The notes beneath the pieces were generated by a model, which was given only the letters and a program-made list of their open reading frames with translations, did not search any database and was not told where the DNA came from. Position numbers and translations under genes: made by a program. A stretch of DNA of 64,000 nt, taken from NCBI GenBank assembly GCA_964425695.1, contig CAYRNF010000003.1, forward strand, positions 124,001 to 188,000, read 5' to 3'. Position 1 is the stretch's first letter. Every line of letters starts with the position of its first letter. Below, in pieces: positions 50,485 through 58,990 of this stretch. Origin of the DNA: JAKPBU01 sp964425695 (GTDB lineage: Bacteria; Pseudomonadota; Gammaproteobacteria; Xanthomonadales; Xanthomonadaceae).

Positions 50485-52589
50485 GCGCCAAGCCCGATTT
50501 CGCCGCCGCGCGCAGCGCCGCCAACGAAACCGATCCACTCGCGGATCCGGCGCTGTACTTCAACCGCGAACTGTCGCAGCTGGACTTCAACTTCCGCGTA
50601 CTGGCGCAGGCGCAGGATCCGTCGGTGCCCATGCTGGAGCGCCTGCGCTACCTGTGCATCAGCTGCACCAACCTGGACGAATTCTTCGAGATCCGCGCCG
50701 CCACCGTGCAGCACGCGCAGGACTTCGGCATGCCCCTGCCCTCTGACGGGCTGGCGCCGGCCACCGTGCTCAAGCGCATCCACGAGCGTGCGGCGGAACT
50801 GGTGGACGCGCAGTACGCGTGCTGGAACGACGTGCTGCGCCCGGGCCTGGCCGAACAGGGCATCCGCCTGCTGCCGCGCGACCAGTGGAGCGACGAACAG
50901 GCGCAGTGGCTGCGCGAGTACTTCCGCGAAGAGATCATGCCGGTGCTCTCGCCGCTGGGGCTGGACCCGTCGCATCCGTTCCCCAAGATCCTCAACAAGT
51001 CGCTGAACATCGTGGTGGTGCTCAAGGGCCGCGACGCGTTCGGACGCGAGGGCCACCTGGCGATCGTGCGCGCGCCGCGCTCGCTGCCGCGGATCATCCG
51101 CCTGCCCGACCGCGACGGCGATGGCGATCACTTCCACGACTTCGTGTTCCTGTCGGCGGTGCTGTCGGCCTTCGTCGACGAGATGTTCCCCGGCATGAAG
51201 GTCAAGGGTGCCTACCAGTTCCGGGTGACCCGCAACTCGGAACTGATCGTCGACGAAGACGAGATCGAAAACCTCGCGCTGGCGCTGCGCGACGAACTGG
51301 TCGGGCGCGGCTACCTGCGCGCGATGCGCCTGGAGATCGCGCAGGACTGCCCGAAGCCGATCGTGCGCACCCTGCTGCAGAACTTCGACCTGCCCGAGAA
51401 CGCCGTGTACCGGATCAACGGTCCGGTGAACCTCAACCGGGTGATCCAGGTGTACGACCTGGTGGCGCGCCCGGACCTCAAGTTCCCGCCGTTCCACGCG
51501 CGGCAGCTGCGCGACTCCGAAAGCATCTTCGAGCGCGTGGCCGAAGGCGACGTGCTGCTGCACCACCCGTTCGATGCCTTCAGCCCGGTGCTCGAGCTGA
51601 TCAAGCAGGCCGCGGCGGACCCCAACGTCCTGGCGATCAAGCAGACGCTGTACCGCACCGGCAAGGACTCGGCGATCGTCGAGCACCTGATCCAGGCCGC
51701 GCGCAACGGCAAGGACGTGACGGTGGTGGTCGAACTGCGCGCGCGCTTCGACGAGGAAGCCAACCTTGGCCTGGCCGATCGGCTGCAGGACGCCGGCGTA
51801 CAGGTCGTGTACGGCGTGGTGGGCTTCAAGACCCACGCCAAGATGCTGCTGGTGGTGCGGCGCGAAGGCCGCAAGTTGCGCCGCTACGTGCACCTGGGCA
51901 CGGGCAACTACCACAGCGGCACCGCACGCGCGTACACCGATTTCGGCCTGATCACCGCCGATCCGGACATCGGCAACGACGTGCACCTGGTGTTCCAGCA
52001 GCTGTCCGGGCTGGCGCCGGCGATCCGCCTCAAGCGGGTGCTGCAATCGCCGTTCACGCTGCTGCCGGGCATCCTGGAACGCATCGAACGCGAAGCCGCC
52101 CACGCCCGCGCCGGCAGGCCGGCGCGAATCGTGGCCAAGATGAACGCGCTCAACGAACCGGAAGTGGTGCGCGCGCTGTACGCCGCGTCGCAGGCGGGCG
52201 TGCAGGTGGACCTGATCGTGCGCGGCGCGTGCACGCTGCGCCCCGGCGTGCCGGGCGTGTCGGACAACATCCGCGTGCGCTCCATCGTGGGCCGCTTCCT
52301 GGAACACAGCCGCGTGTACTGGTTCGCCAACAACGGCGACGGCGACCTGTTCTGCGCCAGCGCCGACTGGCTGGAGCGCAACCTGCTGCGTCGCGTCGAG
52401 ACCTGCTTCCCCATCCTGGATCCCGAGCTTGCCGCGCGCGTCCGCGCCGAGGCGCTGGACAACTACCTGGCCGACAACACCCACGCCTGGGAGCTGCAGG
52501 CCGACGGCATCTACCGCCGCATCGCGCCGCATGACGGTGTACCGCCGCACTCGGCGCAGCAGGCCCTGCTGGCGGCGATCTGCGCATGA
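50481..52589 (+). CDS. ppk1: Polyphosphate kinase 1
   Basis: Ppk1 makes inorganic polyphosphate from ATP. The 702-residue protein begins with YFNRELSQLDFNFRVLAQA, has the KQTLYRTGKDSAIVEHLIQAA core, the autophosphorylated-histidine region in GVVGFKTHAKMLLVVRREG, and YVHLGTGNYHSGTARAYTD, with a C-terminal domain ending near residue 700. It overlaps phoR upstream and ppx downstream by 4 bp each, so it belongs to the phoBR transcript or translation unit. Confidence 0.97.
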   Translation: MSAKPDFAAARSAANETDPLADPALYFNRELSQLDFNFRVLAQAQDPSVPMLERLRYLCISCTNLDEFFEIRAATVQHAQDFGMPLPSDGLAPATVLKRIHERAAELVDAQYACWNDVLRPGLAEQGIRLLPRDQWSDEQAQWLREYFREEIMPVLSPLGLDPSHPFPKILNKSLNIVVVLKGRDAFGREGHLAIVRAPRSLPRIIRLPDRDGDGDHFHDFVFLSAVLSAFVDEMFPGMKVKGAYQFRVTRNSELIVDEDEIENLALALRDELVGRGYLRAMRLEIAQDCPKPIVRTLLQNFDLPENAVYRINGPVNLNRVIQVYDLVARPDLKFPPFHARQLRDSESIFERVAEGDVLLHHPFDAFSPVLELIKQAAADPNVLAIKQTLYRTGKDSAIVEHLIQAARNGKDVTVVVELRARFDEEANLGLADRLQDAGVQVVYGVVGFKTHAKMLLVVRREGRKLRRYVHLGTGNYHSGTARAYTDFGLITADPDIGNDVHLVFQQLSGLAPAIRLKRVLQSPFTLLPGILERIEREAAHARAGRPARIVAKMNALNEPEVVRALYAASQAGVQVDLIVRGACTLRPGVPGVSDNIRVRSIVGRFLEHSRVYWFANNGDGDLFCASADWLERNLLRRVETCFPILDPELAARVRAEALDNYLADNTHAWELQADGIYRRIAPHDGVPPHSAQQALLAAICA

Positions 52590-54145
52590 ACGACCTGCGC
52601 ACCCTGGGCACCGCGCGCAAGCTGCGCGAACCTGCCGCCGCGGCCCCGGAGGATGGCGAGCTGCTCGCCGCTCTGGACCTGGGCTCCAACAGCTTCCACA
52701 TGGTGGTGGCGCGGCACGTGCTCGGGCAGCTGCGGGTGGTGGACCGGCTGCGCGAGTCGGTGCGCATGGCCGAAGGCCTGGACGGCAAGGGCGGGCTGGA
52801 CAAGGCCGTGCGCCAGCGCGCGCTGGAATGCCTGTCGCGCTTCGGCCAGCGCATCGCCGACATCCCCCCGCAACGGGTGCGCGCGGTGGCCACCAATACC
52901 GTACGCGCCCTGGCCTCGCCGCAGACGTTCCTGATGCCCGCCGAAACCGCGCTGGGGCATGCCATCGAAGTGGTGTCCGGCCGCGAGGAAGCCCGCCTGG
53001 TGTACCTGGGCGTCGCCCACGCGCAGCCGCCCAAGCCCGGCCAGACCCGGCTGGTGCTCGACATCGGCGGCGGCTCCACCGAATGCATCATCGGCAGCGG
53101 CTTCGACGCGCGCGAGCGCGAAAGCCTGCAGGCAGGCTGCGTGGCCAGCACGCGCCGGTTCTTCGCCAACGGCAAGCTGACGCGGAAGCGGTGGCGCGAG
53201 GCGGCGATCGAGGTCGAAGCCGAGTTCCAGCAGTTCGCCGCACGCTACCGCAACGTCGGTTGGGACGAGGCACTCGGGTCGTCGGGCACCATCAAGGCCA
53301 TTGGCGCGATCTGCGCGGAGATGAAGCTCACCAAGGGCGCGATCACCGCAGACGCGCTGCTGCAGGTGCGCGACCGCCTGCTGTCCGCGGGCGACATCGC
53401 GCGCATCGACCTGCCCGGGCTTTCGGACGAACGCCGCCCGGTGATCGCCGGCGGCGTGCTGGTGCTGGAAGCGGCCTTCGACGTGCTCGGGCTGCAGCGC
53501 ATGATGGTGAGCAAGGCCGCCCTGCGCGAAGGCGTGCTGTACGACATGCTCGGTCGCGGCGGCGCGCACGATCCGCGCGAGGCATCGGTCGATGCGTTGA
53601 TGCAGCGCTATGGCGTGGATGCCGCGCAGGCCGCGCGCGTGCTGGCCACCGCGCTGCGCCTGTTCGACCAGGTCGTGCGCGACTGGGCGCTGGACGCCGA
53701 CGCGCGCCAGCTGCTGGCCTGGGCCGCGCGCCTGCACGAGGTGGGCCTGGCCGTGGCCCACAGCCAGTACCACGTGCACGGCACGTACCTGCTGGCGCAT
53801 TCGGACATCGCCGGTTTTTCGGTGCAGGACCAGCGGTTCCTGGCCGCGCTGGTCCGCGCGCATCGGCGCAAGATCCCCAAGTCCACCTTCGACGCCATTC
53901 CCGACCGCCTGCTGCCCACCGCACGCCGCTGCGCGGCGCTGCTGCGCCTGGCCGTGCTGCTGCACCGTTCGCAGGAGAACGCGCCGCTGCCCGCGGAACT
54001 GCGCCTGTCCGCAGATGGCGACCAGCTCAGGCTCGACGTGCCCCGCGCCTGGCTGGAGCAGCGCCCGCTGCTGCGCGCCGACCTGCTCGGCGAGCCCGAG
54101 GAAATGGCAGGCCTGGGCATCGCGCTCAAGGCCACCGCGGTCTGA
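52586..54145 (+). CDS. ppx: Exopolyphosphatase
   Basis: Ppx hydrolyses terminal phosphates from polyphosphate and belongs to the Ppx/GppA family. The 519-residue ASKHA protein shows ALDLGSNSFHMVVARHV near residue 30, the phosphate-binding VLDIGGGSTECIIGSG and GSSGTIKAI, and an HD-like C-terminal domain with ARLHEVGLAV and QYHVHGTYLLAHSDI. It is coupled by an ATGA overlap to ppk1, which makes the substrate. Confidence 0.95.
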   Translation: MNDLRTLGTARKLREPAAAAPEDGELLAALDLGSNSFHMVVARHVLGQLRVVDRLRESVRMAEGLDGKGGLDKAVRQRALECLSRFGQRIADIPPQRVRAVATNTVRALASPQTFLMPAETALGHAIEVVSGREEARLVYLGVAHAQPPKPGQTRLVLDIGGGSTECIIGSGFDARERESLQAGCVASTRRFFANGKLTRKRWREAAIEVEAEFQQFAARYRNVGWDEALGSSGTIKAIGAICAEMKLTKGAITADALLQVRDRLLSAGDIARIDLPGLSDERRPVIAGGVLVLEAAFDVLGLQRMMVSKAALREGVLYDMLGRGGAHDPREASVDALMQRYGVDAAQAARVLATALRLFDQVVRDWALDADARQLLAWAARLHEVGLAVAHSQYHVHGTYLLAHSDIAGFSVQDQRFLAALVRAHRRKIPKSTFDAIPDRLLPTARRCAALLRLAVLLHRSQENAPLPAELRLSADGDQLRLDVPRAWLEQRPLLRADLLGEPEEMAGLGIALKATAV

Positions 54146-54154
54146 TCGCTTGCC

Positions 54155-54170
54155 CTAGGGCGCGCCCTAG
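54155..54170. repeat. 16-bp perfect palindrome
   Basis: CTAGGGCGCGCCCTAG is a perfect inverted repeat, 73 bp before the small gene at 54243 and just after ppx. It might be an operator or a stem in mRNA; no regulator is identified. Confidence 0.5.
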
Positions 54171-54242
54171 CTTGAGGCGCCGGTACGCCGCGCGGACACT
54201 CGCAGCCACGCCAGGAACGCCTGGAACAGCGGAGTCCACATC

Positions 54243-54464
54243 ATGTTCGGAATCGACAGCCTCGGCGACATCGCCAACGTCGCCGTACGACTCGCCACCG
54301 CCTACGCCACCGGCGGCATGAGCGAAGTCATGCGCCTCGCCACCGAGGTCGGTACCCAGGTCATCAGCCAGGTCCTCGCCGACCAGGGCATCGAGCTCCC
54401 GGGCGTGGTGGAAACCGCCCTGAACGGTTACGTGCAGGGCCTGACCCAGGGCGTGACTGCGTGA
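54243..54464 (+). CDS. Small uncharacterised protein, 73 residues
   Basis: An unrecognised 73-residue protein. It begins MFGIDSLGDIANVAVRLATA and is rich in Ala, Val, Thr and Gly, with amphipathic helix spacing (for example MSEVMRLATEVGTQVISQVL) and no signal peptide, cysteine or transmembrane segment. GGAG lies 9 bases before the ATG. Its stop overlaps the GTG of the next gene (GTGA), so the two are translated together. A secreted peptide, an effector or a membrane-active peptide are possible; none is demonstrated. Confidence 0.7.
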   Translation: MFGIDSLGDIANVAVRLATAYATGGMSEVMRLATEVGTQVISQVLADQGIELPGVVETALNGYVQGLTQGVTA

Positions 54465-54769
54465 CGGGCACGGTCCCCGCGGGGGACCTGCCGGCGCTCG
54501 GCGAGCTCGAAGCGCTGCTGCACCGCATGCGCGAGGCCGGCGAGATCGACGCAGCAGGCGAAGGCGTGCTGCGTCGCCATTTCGAGGAACGCGCGCAGAC
54601 GCTGACGGAGGATTTCCGCCAGCTGCTCCAGGAATACGAAACGCGCGCTGAGTGCGATGGTGCCGATGCCGCGCAGCAGTGGCTGGGCGACGCGTCCAGG
54701 GCGCTGGGCGCGCGTGATCGCGAGCATTCGCAGCGGGTGCTCGCCACGGTGGTCACTGACCCCTCATGA
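54461..54769 (+). CDS. Small acidic coiled-coil protein, 102 residues
   Basis: An unrecognised 102-residue acidic protein with long helices (LGELEALLHRMREAGEIDAA and RRHFEERAQTLTEDFRQLLQ) and no export signal or membrane segment. The start is a GTG overlapping the previous gene's stop. Small acidic helical partners often act as chaperones or inhibitors of a cognate neighbour; here that is only an inference. No promoter of its own was seen. Confidence 0.65.
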   Translation: MTGTVPAGDLPALGELEALLHRMREAGEIDAAGEGVLRRHFEERAQTLTEDFRQLLQEYETRAECDGADAAQQWLGDASRALGARDREHSQRVLATVVTDPS

Positions 54770-54915
54770 CGCCGCGCGCTGAGGCGCGCATAGCCGCTGC
54801 GTCCAGCGCCACGCCCACCAAACTGAACAGGACGCAGCTGAACGCGTTGACCCGCGCCTGCCTCCGAAGGCGTGCCACCCGCGCTTTCTCGGGGCACGGC
54901 GGCTAGAATCCGGGC

Positions 54916-55689
54916 ATGCGATTCGGAATCCTGCTGCTGGCGGCCTGTCTGGCCACCGTGCCTGGATGCACACGACACGCGGCGACCGTGCAAGGCGCCG
55001 CGCCTGCCCCGCCGCCATCGTCTCCTCCTGCCGCTGCGCCGGCGCCCACCGATCTCGCCGCGCGGCTGTCTTCATTGGCGGCCGATGCGGACCCCACGGT
55101 GCTGCGCATGGCCGTGGACGCGCAGCAGTGCGCGATGCAGCGCGGCGAGGTGGACCCGGGCGGGCGGCTTGCGGTGATCGACTACTCGCGCCCGTCCACC
55201 GAGCGCCGGATGTGGGTCTTCGACCTGGCGCGCGAGGCGCTGCTGTACAGCGAGCACGTGGCCCACGGCCGCAATACCGGCGAGAACCTGGCCACGCGCT
55301 TTTCCAACGTCGAAGGCAGCCTGCAGTCCAGCCTGGGGCTGTTCCGCACCGCCGAGACCTACATCGGCGAAAACGGCTATTCGATGCGCATGGATGGCCT
55401 GGAACCAGGCGTCAACGATCTGGCGCGGCCGCGGGCGATCGTGATGCACGGCGCGTGGTACGTCGATCCGCTGCAGGCGCTGCGCCAGGGCCGGCTGGGG
55501 CGCAGCCTGGGCTGCCCTGCGCTGCGCCCGCAGGTGGCGCGCGACGTGATCGACGCCCTCAAGCAGGGTCATCTGCTGTTCGCGTATTACCCGGATCGCC
55601 GATGGCTCGCCAGTTCCCGTTACCTGGGCTGTCGCGGGGATGAACCGGGTCACGCTCGAAGCGCCTCCCTTCACGCCCCGGCGCGCTGA
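54916..55689 (+). CDS. L,D-transpeptidase catalytic domain family lipoprotein (YkuD_2 type)
   Basis: A 257-residue exported protein. The N-terminus MRFGILLLAACLATVPGC contains possible lipoprotein cysteines (C11 or C18), followed by a Pro/Ala-rich spacer. The catalytic-type motif is AIVMHGAWYVDP, then RSLGCPALRPQVARDVI, with the active-site cysteine in GCPAL; this matches the murein L,D-transpeptidase-like family (PF13645) more than classical YkuD. The overall fold region is about 75-235. It is followed after 47 bp by a classical L,D-transpeptidase. Its substrate may be murein or its remodelling. Confidence 0.85.
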   Translation: MRFGILLLAACLATVPGCTRHAATVQGAAPAPPPSSPPAAAPAPTDLAARLSSLAADADPTVLRMAVDAQQCAMQRGEVDPGGRLAVIDYSRPSTERRMWVFDLAREALLYSEHVAHGRNTGENLATRFSNVEGSLQSSLGLFRTAETYIGENGYSMRMDGLEPGVNDLARPRAIVMHGAWYVDPLQALRQGRLGRSLGCPALRPQVARDVIDALKQGHLLFAYYPDRRWLASSRYLGCRGDEPGHARSASLHAPAR

Positions 55690-55736
55690 GCTCCCGCAGC
55701 ATCGCGCCCGGTCTGAAACTCCACCGGGATTCTTCG

Positions 55737-56921
55737 ATGCGCCTTGCCAACTCCACCCCGTGCGCGCTCGCTGCCGCGCTGCTCCTGGCCATGGCCGGCA
55801 GCGCGTGTTCGCGCGCGCCGTCGCCGCAACCGGAGCCGACGCCCGCACCCGCCGCCGCGCAGCAGGCCGAGGCGCCCGCACCGGTCACGCCCGCGTACGA
55901 ACCCGTGGGCCAGGGCATCAGCAATACCGGTATCGACCTGGCATCGGTGATGACCGGCTTCGCGGACGACACCGCCGCAGCGCCCGCGCAGGACGCCACC
56001 ACCGCCGCCGATGCGCAGGACGCAACCGTGACCGGGGCCGCGCCGCCGGCCACGGCGGCGGCGGCCGACGCGACACTGCCCAAGGACAGCCCGCTGCGTG
56101 CGCAGGTCCTGCTCGAACGCGCGCTGTTTTCTCCGGGCGAGATCGATGGCGAAGCCGGCAGCAACCAGGCGCGCGCGCTGACCGCCTACCAGAAGGCGCA
56201 CGGCCTGCAGGCGACGGGCAAGCTCGACGCAGCCACGTGGGAGAAGCTCAACACCGACACCGCGCCGATCCTGGTCGAGTACACGCTGACCCAGGACGAC
56301 GTGGACGGCCCGTTCGCCGAGATTCCCGAAGACACCATGGCCAAGGCCGAACTCGACGCGCTGCCGTACTCCTCGGTGGAAGAGGCGCTGGGCGAGAAGT
56401 TCCATGCCAAGCCCGCGCTGATCCGCTCGCTCAACCCCGACGCGGACTTCGCCACGGCGGGCACCACGCTCACCGTGCCCAACGTGGCGGCGTCCGAAAG
56501 CCTGCCGACGCCGGCGAAGGTGGTGGTGGTCAAGTCGCTGTCGGCACTGCAGCTGCAGGACGAATCCGGCAAGGTGCTGGGGCAGTTCCCGGTCACCACC
56601 GGCAGCGCGCAGTTCCCCCTGCCGATCGGCGAGTGGACGATCAACGGCGTGGGCCGCGACCCGGTCTGGCACTTCGACCCCAAGCTCATCGCCGGGACCA
56701 AGAAGACCGACAAGAAAGCGGTCATCCCGGCCGGCCCCAACAATCCGGTGGGCACGCGCTGGATCGATCTGTCCAAGGAGCACTACGGCATCCACGGCAC
56801 GCCGGAACCGGGCAAGATCGGCAAGAGCGAATCCAACGGCTGCATCCGCATGACCAACTGGAGCGTCCAGGCGTTGTCGAAGGTCGTGAAGCCCGGCATG
56901 GTGGCGCTGTTCCAGGAATGA
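55737..56921 (+). CDS. L,D-transpeptidase with peptidoglycan-binding domain
   Basis: A 394-residue murein-crosslinking enzyme, probably a lipoprotein (signal ending MAGSAC near residue 24). It has a low-complexity spacer rich in Ala and Thr, a PG_binding_1 domain at about 105-175 (DGEAGSNQARALTAYQKAHG), a LysM-like stretch near 220-255, and a YkuD domain with IHGTPEPGKIG and the catalytic cysteine in SNGCIRMTNW. L,D-transpeptidases make 3-3 crosslinks or attach proteins to murein. It lies in a run with another transpeptidase and an M23 peptidase. Confidence 0.9.
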   Translation: MRLANSTPCALAAALLLAMAGSACSRAPSPQPEPTPAPAAAQQAEAPAPVTPAYEPVGQGISNTGIDLASVMTGFADDTAAAPAQDATTAADAQDATVTGAAPPATAAAADATLPKDSPLRAQVLLERALFSPGEIDGEAGSNQARALTAYQKAHGLQATGKLDAATWEKLNTDTAPILVEYTLTQDDVDGPFAEIPEDTMAKAELDALPYSSVEEALGEKFHAKPALIRSLNPDADFATAGTTLTVPNVAASESLPTPAKVVVVKSLSALQLQDESGKVLGQFPVTTGSAQFPLPIGEWTINGVGRDPVWHFDPKLIAGTKKTDKKAVIPAGPNNPVGTRWIDLSKEHYGIHGTPEPGKIGKSESNGCIRMTNWSVQALSKVVKPGMVALFQE

Positions 56922-56946
56922 TCCCGGCCAGTCCACGGAGCCTTGC

Positions 56947-57639
56947 ATGCTGAGATCGGTGTTGCTGTTCCTGGCCGGCGTGCTGGTCGGCGCCAATCTG
57001 GTGTACTTCCTCATGGCGCGCCGGGCCGATCCGGCGCCGCCGCTGCCGCCGCCTTCCCAGACGCCCCCGTCCGACGGCCCGCGCGCCGACGCGAGCCCCG
57101 CGCCGGCGGCGACGCCGCCACCAGCGCCGGGCCAGGCCGTGCTGCCGGCGACCGCGGGGGGCGCGACCGGTACCGTACCCAGCGGGCGCGCCCCCCCACC
57201 GCCTAGCGATGCGCTGCTGGTGCCAGTCGCGGGTGTCACTGCGTCGCAGCTCAGCGATACCTTCAACGACGCGCGCGGCGGCGGCACCCGCGTCCATGAG
57301 GCGCTGGACATCATGGCGCCACGCGGTACGCCGGTTCTGGCCGCGGTGGACGGCAAGGTCGAGAAGCTGTTCAACAGCGACGCCGGCGGACTGACCGTCT
57401 ACCAGTTCGATCCCACCGGCACGTATTGCTACTACTACGCACACCTGCACGCGTATGCGCCGGGGCTGCGCGAAGGCCAGATCCTGAAGCGGGGCGACGT
57501 TATCGGCACCGTGGGCAGCACCGGCAACGCGGATCCGGCCAGTCCGCACCTGCACTTCGCGATCTTCCTGCTGGGGCCGGAGAAGCGCTGGCACGAAGGC
57601 ACGCCGGTCAACCCTTACCCGCTGCTGACGGCACGCTGA
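56947..57639 (+). CDS. M23 family metallopeptidase, membrane-anchored
   Basis: A 230-residue LytM-type endopeptidase or related protein. The N-terminus has one membrane helix or uncleaved signal (about residues 3-22), a Pro/Ala-rich spacer to about 90, and a LytM domain with zinc ligands in HEALD (HxxxD) and the catalytic HLHFAI motif. All M23 active-site residues appear present. It follows an L,D-transpeptidase by 25 bp and probably cleaves peptide crosslinks. Confidence 0.9.
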   Translation: MLRSVLLFLAGVLVGANLVYFLMARRADPAPPLPPPSQTPPSDGPRADASPAPAATPPPAPGQAVLPATAGGATGTVPSGRAPPPPSDALLVPVAGVTASQLSDTFNDARGGGTRVHEALDIMAPRGTPVLAAVDGKVEKLFNSDAGGLTVYQFDPTGTYCYYYAHLHAYAPGLREGQILKRGDVIGTVGSTGNADPASPHLHFAIFLLGPEKRWHEGTPVNPYPLLTAR

Positions 57640-57762
57640 CGCGGGCGAGCGCGCGGCCACCGCGAAACCTACGCAGCCGCGCACCTCACAGCGCTTGTGC
57701 TCCGGGATCACCGGGGCGACGGGACGCATCCCGCGCAGCGGCCCGTGCCCGCGCTCGAAGGC

Positions 57763-57791
57763 GTGTCATCCACGTTTCATCCGCCTGCCAC
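57763..57791 (+). promoter_or_regulatory. Putative Pho box upstream of the glycosyltransferase
   Basis: Three repeats at 11-bp phase: GTGTCAT (57763), GTTTCAT (57774) and CTGCCAC (57785), each separated by 4 bp, the same layout as upstream of phoB. No good -10 hexamer is seen at the expected position, so promoter activity is less certain. The glycosyltransferase starts 48 bp downstream. Confidence 0.65.
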
Positions 57792-57839
57792 CGCGCCTTC
57801 ATGCCCCGCGGCGAAGCTCCTGCAAACGAGGAGCCGCGC

Positions 57840-58990
57840 ATGCGCTACGCCATCGTCACCGAGACCTACCCGCCCGAAGTCAACGGCGTGGCACTGACGG
57901 TGCAGACCAAAGAGCAGGGCCTGCGCCAGCGCGGCCACGACGTGGACATGATCCGCCCACGCCAGTCGGGCGCGCAGACCGCGGCCCCGCACGAACTACT
58001 CACCGGCAGCGCGCAGATCCCGCGCTATCCCGGCATGCGCTTCGGCTTCCCCTCGCATCGCGCGCTGCGCAAACTGTGGACGCAGCGCAGGCCGGACGCG
58101 ATCTACATCGCGACCGAAGGCCCGCTGGGCTGGTCCGCGCTGCGCACCGCCGTGCGCATGGGCATCCCGGTCGCCACCGGCTTCCATACGCGCTTCGACG
58201 AGTACACCCGCGACTACGGCGTGGGCTTCCTGCAGCCCGCGGCGCTGGGCTGGATGCGGCGTTTCCACAACCGCTCCGACGCCACGCTGGTGCCCACCTG
58301 CGAGCTGAGCGATTTCCTGCGCGGCGAACGCTTCACCGACGTCTACCACCTGCCGCGCGCCGTGGACACTGCGCGCTTCGATCCCGCACGCCGCAGCCAG
58401 GTCCTGCGGGATGCCTGGGGCGTGCACGGCGACGGGCTGGCGGCGATCTACCTGGGGCGCATCGCCGCGGAAAAGAACCTGCCGCTGGCGGTACGTGCGT
58501 TCCGCGCGCTGCAGCGGCAGCGTCCGGACGCGAAGTTCATCTGGGTGGGCGAAGGACCGGAACTGGAAGGCATCCGCGCGGCCAACCCTGATTTCGTCTT
58601 CTGCGGCCTGCGCCGCGACGAGGACCTGGCGCAACACTTCGCAAGCGCCGACCTCTTCATTTTCCCGAGCCATTCGGAAACCTTCGGCAACGTCACCCTG
58701 GAGTCGATGGCCAGCGGCGTGGCCACCGTGGCGTTCCGCTACGGCGCGCGCGCGAACACATCGTCGACGGCGCAAGCGGCATCACCATCGAAGGCAAGGA
58801 CGACGACGCCTTCGTCGCGGCGGTGTGCCGCCTGGGCTGCGACGACGACCTGCGCCGCGCGCTGGCCGCCGGCGGCCGAGAGGCGGTGCGCAAGCTGCGC
58901 CCCGCGCAGGTCTCTGCCGACTTCGACGAGATCCTGCAGCGCATCGCGCGCCTGCGGAGCGAAGGCGATGCGCACCCCGCCGCTGCCTGA
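57840..58990 (+). pseudogene. Glycosyltransferase family 4, reading frame broken by a frameshift
   Basis: A GT-B glycosyltransferase related to SqdX/MgtA-like enzymes, starting MRYAIVTETYPPEVNGVAL after a GAGGAG site. It contains IYIATEGPLGWSALRTAV, LYLGRIAAEKNLPLAVRAF-type donor-domain features, WVGEGPELEGI and the family motif SHSETFGNVTLESMASG. At about 58745-58756, in a run of GC repeats, the frame shifts by one base: the normal continuation (AREHIVDG..., ending near TGA 58988-58990) is in another frame. Read through, the ORF runs into the downstream PAP2 gene. One missing base, real or a sequencing error, would restore a protein of about 383 residues. A Pho-box-like sequence lies 48 bp upstream. 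The acceptor may be diacylglycerol or another lipid. Confidence 0.8.

Noticed and set aside
54155..54170. The 16-bp palindrome considered as a LexA box
   Set aside because: It does not resemble the known LexA boxes of xanthomonads (TTAGTA...TACTAA) or of E. coli (CTGT...ACAG), and no SOS gene follows.
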